Origin: Candidatus Omnitrophota bacterium
GTDB lineage: Bacteria; Omnitrophota; Gorgyraeia; Gygaellales; Profunditerraquicolaceae
Reading direction: 5' to 3'
Assembly (NCBI GenBank): GCA_028687525.1
Contig: JAQTZX010000005.1
Span: 1 to 20,879, forward strand
Length of the DNA: 20,879 nt
Each line of letters opens with the position of its first letter. Position 1 is the first letter of the stretch. Positions 14,963 to 20,879 of the stretch are shown one piece after another. The translations under genes were made by a program, and so were the position numbers. A model generated the notes under the pieces. That model saw only the letters and a list, made by a program, of their open reading frames with translations, did no database searches and was not told where the DNA came from.

Positions 14963-15220
14963 ATCCGCCTTCGCGCAGAAAACCCCGTGTGTAAACACGC
15001 AGATGTTCTCCTTCGCTAAAGCTTCGGAGGACTATCCCCCGAAGCCTTGGCGAAGGGGGATGAATGCGTGAATGCTGCGCTCCGGCGGGATGTTTATCCG
15101 TGCTCATGAAGGCGGACCTCGCCGACCCTCGGCATTGCCGAGAAGCAGGCGCGAAGCGGCGGCGGGTTTTCAGGGGACCACGGCTGTAAAGCCGTGGGGT
15201 TCCATGATTAAGAGGTTAAT
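14963..15220. other. hairpin-rich non-coding leader upstream of otsA
   Basis: No gene is visible here. Several inverted repeats follow one another: CCTTCGCTAAAGCTTCGG against CCGAAGCCTTGGCGAAGG (15010-15056, few mismatches), CTCGGC/GCCGAG (15128-15142) and a perfect 8-bp CCACGGCT/AGCCGTGG with a 4-nt loop (15178-15197) about 23 nt before the otsA start. TCCGCCTTC (14964) and GAAGGCGGA (15108) could close a larger domain. No convincing promoter for otsA is seen. The tract may be stacked mobile palindromes or a structured leader. Confidence 0.55.
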
Positions 15221-17455
15221 ATGAAAAGGCTGTTATTGTTTATATTGCCGATTTTGCTTATTGTTGCCGTCGGCTTCACGATTTTCGGAATAATGCAGAT
15301 TCGTTTTACCGAAGAGCGGTTAATGGACGACCTCCAGAAGAAGGCCAGGGCCGTTGATGAAAGCATTGAGTTTTCCGCGCGCAACATCCTTTTGAATAAT
15401 GATTTAAAAAGCGCCAACCGCCTGGTGGAAAGTTTTCAAAAAAGAGAGAGATTGCAGGGGTGTGTGATATATGATAAAGACGGGAACATCCTGGCAATTA
15501 CCGAAAGGATTTCCGGATGGAAGGATAAAGAGAAATCGTATCTGGCGGAGGTGTCCGTTAACAAGGCCTCGCGCGGATCATTGGAGAAGTTCGGGGATTC
15601 TTCCGTGTATAGTTATATACTACCCGTTATGGATGATGAGAAAAATATCCTGGGGATGGTGGAGGTTATTTACGACACTTCTTACGTTTTCACCACGTTA
15701 ACCTCGTTGTGGAGAAGACTTAGTATTTTGTTGATAACGCTGTTGGTTTTAATTGTGCTCATTATGCTTTTGATCCAAAGGCAGATATTTATCCTGCCGG
15801 TTCTTAGGCTTACCGAATGGTTTCAGCGTTTTCAGAAAGGGGATACGGGTTCTTTGCAGCCCATTAAGGAAAAAGGAGAGCTGGGCAAACTTGCCTGTGA
15901 GGTAGAGCAGGTTGCATTGAATCTTCGGGTGGCGCGTAAGGTTGTCACCGAGCGGGCCGTTGAACGTTTTGAAAAAGAAGAATTGTGGACGCAGGAAAAA
16001 CTCAAGGATCTTGTTCGCGCCCGGTTGGGGGATAATTCGTTGTTTGTCGTTTCCAACAGAGAACCGTATATGCATCAGGTTGATGAAAATACCGGCGCGA
16101 CGAACTGTATCCGGCCCGCAAGCGGTGTCGTGACTGCGGTTGACCCTGTAATGCGCGCTTGCGGAGGTACGTGGATTGCTCACGGGGCGGGAAACGCCGA
16201 TAAAAAGTTCGTTAATTCAAAAGACAAACTCGGGGTGCCTCCCCGGGATATCAACTATATCTTAAGGAGAGTATGGCTTTCCAAGGAAGAGGAGGCGGGT
16301 TATTATTATGGCTTTTCCAATGAAGGACTGTGGCCGTTATGTCATTTGACGCATACGAGGCCTGTTTTCAGGGAATCCGACTGGAAAATGTATAAAACGG
16401 TCAATCAGAAATTTGCCGATGCCGTTTTGGAAGAATTGCCGCATAAGCCGGCGTTTGTCTTTATCCAGGATTATCATTTTACGCTGCTGCCGAGGATGAT
16501 AAAAGAAAAACGTCCGGATGTTACCGTGGCTTTATTCTGGCATATCCCTTGGCCGACACCGGAATCATTTTCCACCTGTCCGTACCAGAATGAAATCCTT
16601 GAGGGGATGCTTGCCTGCGATTTGATAGGTTTTCATGTGCAAAGCCATTGCAATAACTTTTTGGATACCGCGAACAGACTTCTTGAATCCCGTGTAGATA
16701 CCGAACGGTTCAGCGTGGTGCAGTCCGGCAAGGAAACTTTTATCCGGGCATTCCCCATAAGCGTTGACGGTTCTTTTGACGCAAAAGGGGAGAATGCCGA
16801 TCAATCCGCAGTTCAAAGGGTAAAAGATGAATATGATCTTAACTCGAAGATTGTGGCTTTGGGAGTGGACAGGATTGATTATACAAAAGGTATACCCGAG
16901 AAAATGCTGGCGGTAGAGCGTTTTTTGGAGAAATACCCGCATTATAAAAGAAAATTCGTTTTATTGCAGCTGGGCGCCCCAAGCCGCACGCATATTAAAC
17001 GTTACCATGAATTGGTCGGCGAAATCGATGAGCTTGTAGAAAGGATTAACTGGAAATACAAAGATGATATCTGGAAGCCGATTATTTATTTAAAAAGGCA
17101 TTTCTCTTTGGATGAGATAAAGCCTTTTTATGCTCTCGCGGATATTTGTATAGTAAGTTCTTTGCATGACGGCATGAATCTGGTGGCAAAAGAATACATA
17201 TCCTCGAGAATAGATTTAACCGGAACCTTGATGTTGAGCCGTTTCACCGGTGCCTCCCGGGAATTGTCCGATGCGATACTGATAAATCCTTATTCCATAG
17301 AAGAGTTTGCCGATCTTATTCAAACTGCCGTGAATATGCCCATCGAAGAGAAAAAGAAGCGCATGGAGATTATGCGTAAAATTGTCAGTGAAAATAATAT
17401 TTATCGCTGGGCAGGGAATATCATTACAGAATTAACTTCATTGCGAAAAGCTTAA
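15221..17455 (+). CDS. otsA: membrane sensor-HAMP-trehalose-6-phosphate synthase fusion (GT20)
   Basis: A 744-residue protein whose C-terminal ~470 residues are a GT20 trehalose-6-phosphate synthase (UDP- or other NDP-glucose + glucose-6-P to trehalose-6-P). It starts at about residue 272 with NSLFVVSNREPYMH, then has WPLCH, Q416-D-Y-H419, GVDRIDYTKG at 548-557 with R551 and K556 (equivalent to R262 and K267 of E. coli OtsA) and HDGMNLVAKEY with D650. Unlike the ~470-residue E. coli enzyme it has an N-terminal part: helix 4-22, an extracytoplasmic sensor-like domain 25-165 (CVIYDKDGNILAIT), helix 167-186, then a HAMP-like segment 187-240 with Pro193 and GELGKLACEVEQ. The catalytic domain is thus held on the inner membrane face and may be controlled by an external signal. 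AAGAGG (15210-15215) supports the ATG. otsB follows after 2 nt. Confidence 0.93.
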   Translation: MKRLLLFILPILLIVAVGFTIFGIMQIRFTEERLMDDLQKKARAVDESIEFSARNILLNNDLKSANRLVESFQKRERLQGCVIYDKDGNILAITERISGWKDKEKSYLAEVSVNKASRGSLEKFGDSSVYSYILPVMDDEKNILGMVEVIYDTSYVFTTLTSLWRRLSILLITLLVLIVLIMLLIQRQIFILPVLRLTEWFQRFQKGDTGSLQPIKEKGELGKLACEVEQVALNLRVARKVVTERAVERFEKEELWTQEKLKDLVRARLGDNSLFVVSNREPYMHQVDENTGATNCIRPASGVVTAVDPVMRACGGTWIAHGAGNADKKFVNSKDKLGVPPRDINYILRRVWLSKEEEAGYYYGFSNEGLWPLCHLTHTRPVFRESDWKMYKTVNQKFADAVLEELPHKPAFVFIQDYHFTLLPRMIKEKRPDVTVALFWHIPWPTPESFSTCPYQNEILEGMLACDLIGFHVQSHCNNFLDTANRLLESRVDTERFSVVQSGKETFIRAFPISVDGSFDAKGENADQSAVQRVKDEYDLNSKIVALGVDRIDYTKGIPEKMLAVERFLEKYPHYKRKFVLLQLGAPSRTHIKRYHELVGEIDELVERINWKYKDDIWKPIIYLKRHFSLDEIKPFYALADICIVSSLHDGMNLVAKEYISSRIDLTGTLMLSRFTGASRELSDAILINPYSIEEFADLIQTAVNMPIEEKKKRMEIMRKIVSENNIYRWAGNIITELTSLRKA

Positions 17456-17457
17456 AT

Positions 17458-18258
17458 ATGGAATATTTATTCTCGCACAATACGGGGCTGCGGGATATTC
17501 TAAATGATAAATTCATCTTTCTATTTCTGGATTATGATGGAACGTTGGCGCCGATCGCAGACTCTCCGGCTTCGGCAACCTTATCCGGGAAGAACAAGCG
17601 TTTGTTGAGAAGTTTGTCGAAAAAGCCGGATTGCCGCCTCGCTATTATAAGCGGCAGGTCGTTGGAAGACATAAAGGTTACTGTCGGGCTGAAAGACCTG
17701 ATTTACGCAGGCAATCACGGTTTGGAAGTTGAAGGGCCGGGGATTAAATTCAAAAGCCGGGTTTCGCCGGGATCAAAGTCGGTCATCAGGCGTCTCTATG
17801 AAGAAATGGCCGGTAAGTTTTCAACAATTAAAGGGGTCTTTGTCGAAGATAAGGGCCTGACTATCAGTGTCCATTATCGCTTAGTGGCTGAAAAAGACCT
17901 CAAGTGTTTTTCAAGCATTTTTCTTGAAGTAACCGGTCCCTATGTTCTTAGCGGTAAGATCGGGATTGATTCCGGCAAAAAAGTTTATGAAATAAAACCG
18001 CCCGTTAAATGGGATAAGGGAAAAGTCGTTCTATGGCTTTTAGCAAGACGGCAATTTGTTTCCGGCAAGAAGAAAATTTTGTCTGTTTATGCCGGAGATG
18101 ACGCAACCGACGAGGATGCTTTTATGGCTTTAAAAAAGAAAGGGCTGACGATATCGGTGGGAAATCGGTCCGGTTCGGAAGCCCGGTATTATTTGAAGGA
18201 TGCAGGGGAAGTTACCGAATTCCTTAAATTAATACGCGATCTAAGGGAACGTGCGTAA
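17458..18258 (+). CDS. otsB: trehalose-6-phosphate phosphatase
   Basis: HAD-superfamily phosphatase of 266 residues that removes phosphate from trehalose-6-P to give free trehalose, directly after OtsA. Motif I is FLDYDGTLAP with nucleophile D25 and acid/base D27; IISGRSLEDI is motif II-like; GNHGLEVEGP is the sugar-binding region typical of OtsB; motif IV is AGDDATDEDAF with D214, D215 and D218. The length is normal. The start is 2 nt after the otsA stop with no clear ribosome site, which suggests translational coupling. It is soluble, with no membrane segment, so it would take up product released by the membrane-bound synthase. Confidence 0.96.
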   Translation: MEYLFSHNTGLRDILNDKFIFLFLDYDGTLAPIADSPASATLSGKNKRLLRSLSKKPDCRLAIISGRSLEDIKVTVGLKDLIYAGNHGLEVEGPGIKFKSRVSPGSKSVIRRLYEEMAGKFSTIKGVFVEDKGLTISVHYRLVAEKDLKCFSSIFLEVTGPYVLSGKIGIDSGKKVYEIKPPVKWDKGKVVLWLLARRQFVSGKKKILSVYAGDDATDEDAFMALKKKGLTISVGNRSGSEARYYLKDAGEVTEFLKLIRDLRERA

Positions 18259-18261
18259 AAT

Positions 18262-18933
18262 ATGGCGGAATTAATAAGAGCGAAAGAACCGTTCAGGTTT
18301 TACACAAGGCTGCATTTAACCGAATTGACGGGGTTAAGAGCGACTACCTTAAGCCAGCTCTTGGAGCTTATCAGGCAAGTCCCGGGATCTTGTATTTATC
18401 ATCATACCCATAGGTTTTTGCAGCAGCATCAGTATCTTTCCCCGGAGCCGCCCAATGATTTTGCTTATTGGGTTACCGAGATACTCGGCGAAGATGAACT
18501 CGGGGAAAAGCTGGCCAGTATCGACACTGTCCAGTATTCAACCATCCGCGGACTGCGGGAGGCGATCGCTTTTACCATCGAGGATTATTTGGAGAGTAAT
18601 ACTTTAGCCAAGCTGAAATTCTCCCGGGAAGGCGAGGAGTTCCATTTCATAAAATCGGTGAGCTTTGTGCTGCCCACGGATTGTGTTGCTTATGATTTAA
18701 ACGAATTCGCGGGTATCCTGCGAAAAATTACCATTGATTCCATCTACTTCCATATTTTTGAGGCGCGGTTAAGGCTTGAAAAAGGCCACAATGATTTTTC
18801 AAATTGGATCGATAGTGTTATCGGCGATAAGGAATTGGCGGATGAGATTTCAAGGTTTGATCCGTATTCCCATACTCTCGATGGATTAAGAAGCGTTTTG
18901 GTTAAAATGATAGAAAACAGAATAGCGGTCTGA
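18262..18933 (+). CDS. DUF5752-like protein with two tandem homologous halves
   Basis: A 223-residue soluble protein of unknown function, which I place in the DUF5752 family from its overall look and its company (adjacent to treT and otsAB); the family call is from memory. It consists of two related units, residues 11-110 and 127-221: SCIYHH (43-48) matches SIYFHI (160-165), WVTEILGEDELGEKLASID matches WIDSVIGDKELADEISRFD, and IRGLREAIAFTIED matches LDGLRSVLVKMIEN. The first unit has a HHTH cluster (47-50) that the second lacks. No catalytic motif is known to me. It is 3 nt from otsB and 1 nt from treT, so it is co-expressed with them; a regulatory or assembly role is only a guess. Confidence 0.75.
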   Translation: MAELIRAKEPFRFYTRLHLTELTGLRATTLSQLLELIRQVPGSCIYHHTHRFLQQHQYLSPEPPNDFAYWVTEILGEDELGEKLASIDTVQYSTIRGLREAIAFTIEDYLESNTLAKLKFSREGEEFHFIKSVSFVLPTDCVAYDLNEFAGILRKITIDSIYFHIFEARLRLEKGHNDFSNWIDSVIGDKELADEISRFDPYSHTLDGLRSVLVKMIENRIAV

Positions 18934-18934
18934 A

Positions 18935-20146
18935 ATGGCAAAGTTAGAAGAATACGTCCCTATTGTAGGCCAGTCGGTTGTGGATGACTTGCGGCTTCTT
19001 GCCGGTAAGTTACACGGTAAGATGGTTCAACACATCAATTCTACTCCCGTAGGCGGAGGGGTCGCGGAGATATTGAGCCGCATGGTCCCGCTCTTAAAAG
19101 AGCTTGGGGTGGACACGAGATGGGATGTTATAAAGGGAGGAGAGCAGTTCTTTGAGGTAACCAAGAAGTTCCATAATGCTTTGCACGGCAAGGCCGAAGA
19201 AATAACGCAGCGTGATTTCGACATTTTTATGGAGACAAGCCGGGAGAATATAAAGGGGGTGAATACCTGCGGAGATGTTGTTTTTATTCATGATCCCCAA
19301 CCCATAGCGCTTATAGAAAAGAAATCCGATAAGAAATGGCTTTGGCGCTGTCATATTGACGTATCGGCTCCCGACCGGCGCGTCTGGAAATTTTTGATGG
19401 ATTTTATTATGCGGTATGATTCAGCGGTTTTTTCCTCGCCTTCGTTTTCGCAAAGGCTGCCTATCAGGCAATTTCTCATCCCGCCTTCCATAGATCCTTT
19501 AAGCGATAAGAATAAAGATATTTCCCAGGAGACAATTGGCGCGGTGTTAAGAAAATACCGGATCCCCCAGGATAAACCGATAATTACGCAGATTTCCCGG
19601 TTCGACCGTTTGAAGGATCCTCTCGGCGTTATCGAGGCGTACGTACGCGTTAAAAAGTACAATAATTGCCGGCTTGTTTTAGCCGGGGGTTCCGCCGATG
19701 ATGATCCCGAAGGATTGCAGGTGCTGGCGGAGGCAAAGGAAAAAGCGCGTCAGGATAAGGACATTCATATTTTACTCCTTCCCCAGAATAATATCGAGAT
19801 CAATGCTTTGCAGCGCGCTTCGTCCGTGATTGTCCAAAAATCAATCCGGGAAGGATTTGGTTTGACGGTAGCGGAGGCGCTTTGGAAGGCAAAGCCGGTG
19901 GTGGCTTCAAATGTCGGCGGCATCCCCTTGCAGATCAAACATAAATATTCGGGTTTGCTCTGTCATTCTATTGAAGGGGCAAGTTTTGCCATCAAGCAGC
20001 TGCTTAATAGTCCGGAATACGCCCGAAGATTGGGGGAGAACGGGCGGGAGCATATACGAAACAACTTTTTGCTTACGCGCCATTTAAGAGATTATATGCT
20101 GCTTTTCCTTTCACTGTATCACGGCGATGATGTTGTATATCTGTAA
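18935..20146 (+). CDS. treT: trehalose glycosyltransferring synthase TreT (GT4)
   Basis: A 403-residue GT-B glycosyltransferase that joins glucose from ADP-/UDP-glucose to free glucose, making trehalose in one step. The N-terminal domain has HINSTPVGGGVAEILSRMVP and HDPQPIALI (from H119), both characteristic of TreT; ITQISRFDRLKDPLGVIEAY opens the C-terminal domain, and E306-GFGLTVA-E314 is the GT4 EX7E nucleotide-sugar motif. The ATG lies 1 nt after the stop of the DUF5752-like gene. The enzyme is soluble. Some GT4 trehalose phosphorylases look similar; the GGGVAE and HDPQP motifs together with the operon favour TreT, but substrate choice cannot be settled here. Confidence 0.88.
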   Translation: MAKLEEYVPIVGQSVVDDLRLLAGKLHGKMVQHINSTPVGGGVAEILSRMVPLLKELGVDTRWDVIKGGEQFFEVTKKFHNALHGKAEEITQRDFDIFMETSRENIKGVNTCGDVVFIHDPQPIALIEKKSDKKWLWRCHIDVSAPDRRVWKFLMDFIMRYDSAVFSSPSFSQRLPIRQFLIPPSIDPLSDKNKDISQETIGAVLRKYRIPQDKPIITQISRFDRLKDPLGVIEAYVRVKKYNNCRLVLAGGSADDDPEGLQVLAEAKEKARQDKDIHILLLPQNNIEINALQRASSVIVQKSIREGFGLTVAEALWKAKPVVASNVGGIPLQIKHKYSGLLCHSIEGASFAIKQLLNSPEYARRLGENGREHIRNNFLLTRHLRDYMLLFLSLYHGDDVVYL

Positions 20147-20203
20147 AGAGGGACGGGATAAGAATCCAGAATATTAAAGCGGTTTGAGAAACAGGAGATG
20201 GTG

Positions 20204-20323
20204 ATGCCGGAATTAATGTGGCAGCAATTAGGGGTATTGGTCCTTGCGTTTCTGTTTTCGTTATTATTTACTTCAATGAATCAGCGTGAACAAAAAACAC
20301 GGGAAAGAGGCGGTAAGATATAG
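20204..20323 (+). CDS. 39-residue single-span membrane peptide
   Basis: A short frame reading MPELMWQQLG, then a hydrophobic stretch (VLVLAFLFSLLFTSM, residues 11-25), then a very charged tail (NQREQKTRERGGKI). AGGAG at 20193-20197 stands 6 nt before the ATG, and the predicted topology (hydrophobic helix, basic tail) is what a small inner-membrane protein shows. It lies 57 nt after treT and could be the last gene of the trehalose operon. No family is recognised. It could be a partner of the membrane-bound trehalose-6-phosphate synthase or unrelated. Confidence 0.5.
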   Translation: MPELMWQQLGVLVLAFLFSLLFTSMNQREQKTRERGGKI

Positions 20324-20353
20324 GAGGGATCCTGTCAAATAGTGCGTGGACAT

Positions 20354-20406
20354 GCGATGACCGGAAGTCCGGTGCATAATTAGCCGGTGTATGCGTTTTA
20401 GGCGGA
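20354..20406. other. weak hairpins after the trehalose operon
   Basis: ACCGG/CCGGT with loop AAGT, flanked by ATGC/GCAT, is followed by GCATA/TATGC and a short GTTTT. It may be the operon's terminator but the stems are short and the T run is poor. The rest of 20324-20496 shows nothing else I can support. Confidence 0.25.
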
Positions 20407-20496
20407 GTGACATTTTTATTTATCCATGTTTTGAGCTTTGTTTTTTCTCCCCGGTATCCCCTTGGAATACTCTCCCAGCTTCCTTATGATGAATTG

Positions 20497-20524
20497 TTGC
20501 AATCGTTTTCCTCTGTGTTAGAAT
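20497..20524 (+). promoter_or_regulatory. sigma70-type promoter of the SOD-like gene
   Basis: TTGCAA (20497-20502) and TAGAAT (20519-20524) are 16 nt apart, with a TG one base upstream of the -10 hexamer (extended -10). Transcription would start near 20531, leaving a leader of about 75 nt before the SOD-like ATG. Confidence 0.6.
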
Positions 20525-20604
20525 AGATTCATCCCTCTTTGCATGAACCCGCGGGGGTATTATGGATGTGACGATCGAGCTGTCTATCGACAAGGAGGTG
20601 TGTT

Positions 20605-20879
20605 ATGGGAACAAGCGTTGTCTATCAGGCTAAGGATTTCGCGCGGTTGGCGGGTATGCCCGGTTTCAGCGATACTCTTTTGAATAATCATTTCAAACTG
20701 TATCAGGGGTATGTTAAGAACGTCAATACGCTTCGGGAAAAGCTGGATGCGTTGCTTGCCGAGGGCAAGGATCGGACTCCTGAATACGCGGAATTGAAGC
20801 GCAGGTTCGGATGGGAATTCAACGGTATGCGCTTGCATGAATATTATTTCGAAAATATGGGAGGAAAGAACCCGCTGGA
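20605..20879 (+). CDS. Fe/Mn superoxide dismutase family protein, 3'-truncated by window edge
   Basis: The first 91 codons of a gene running out of the window. Family features of the Fe/Mn-SOD N-terminal helical domain: YQAKDF near residue 7, GFSDTLLNNHFKLYQGYVKN with H29 as the likely first metal ligand, and RLHEYYFEN with H79 as the likely second. The C-terminal metal ligands (Asp and His) are beyond the edge, so metal and activity cannot be judged. The variant is unlike classic SodB: Tyr33 stands where the usual helix His would be, as in a divergent subgroup. A strong ribosome site AAGGAGGTG (20592-20600) precedes the ATG, and a dedicated promoter lies upstream. Confidence 0.8.
   Translation, partial: MGTSVVYQAKDFARLAGMPGFSDTLLNNHFKLYQGYVKNVNTLREKLDALLAEGKDRTPEYAELKRRFGWEFNGMRLHEYYFENMGGKNPL

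Noticed and set aside
14918..15019. Selenoprotein reading: a CxxC-like motif if the TGA of the 7-codon leader frame is read as Sec
   Set aside because: The TGA lies within a terminator hairpin loop, the rest of the frame runs through repeat-like DNA, and no family is recognisable.
1..20879. CRISPR array or prophage
   Set aside because: No set of regularly spaced direct repeats and no cas, integrase, capsid or terminase gene was found; the only repeats are the pair of 81-nt elements, short word tracts and hairpins.

Overview
The window reads as a dense, mid-GC bacterial chromosome segment with almost all genes on the + strand. The most likely source is a member of Candidatus Omnitrophota (Omnitrophica) or a related uncultured lineage. 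This rests on four things: a Chlamydia/Spirochaete-type V-ATPase operon instead of an F-type one, the gene style, short dispersed palindromic repeats between genes, and a trehalose operon with both OtsAB and TreT. It is an inference; no 16S rRNA or other marker in the window settles it.

Layout. (1) 1-6575: the 3' part of mutM (fpg), an ICMT-like membrane methyltransferase, pyrK, a GT2 glycosyltransferase, a secreted 13-TPR protein, pyrD and pyrF. Overlaps and short gaps suggest one transcription unit, with the two DHODH subunits (PyrK, PyrD) separated by two envelope-type genes. (2) 6597-13961: a complete bacterial V-type ATPase operon in the order E, DUF2764, A, B, D, I, K. The proteolipid K keeps four residues of the Enterococcus hirae Na+ site, so the rotor may be Na+-coupled. 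(3) 13996-14244: tRNA-Val(UAC), then tRNA-Asp(GUC) with its own promoter, then a strong hairpin. (4) 14245-15220: about 1 kb with no intact gene. It holds an 81-nt dispersed repeat whose inverted second copy lies between atpA and atpB, a decayed IS21-family istA on the - strand, a promoter-to-terminator small-RNA candidate, and several hairpins. (5) 15221-20323: a trehalose operon. It encodes a membrane-anchored sensor-HAMP-trehalose-6-phosphate synthase fusion, OtsB, a tandem-duplicated DUF5752-like protein, TreT and a 39-residue membrane peptide. (6) 20324-20879: a leader with a good sigma70-type promoter, then the 5' end of an Fe/Mn superoxide dismutase-like gene cut by the window edge.

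How the parts fit: the pyr genes make UMP (pyrK/pyrD oxidise dihydroorotate with NAD+, pyrF decarboxylates OMP). The V-ATPase couples ATP to an ion gradient. The last operon makes trehalose by two routes: UDP-glucose + glucose-6-P through OtsA/OtsB, and NDP-glucose + glucose through TreT. The first enzyme appears physically tied to a transmembrane sensor, which is the most unusual architecture in the window.
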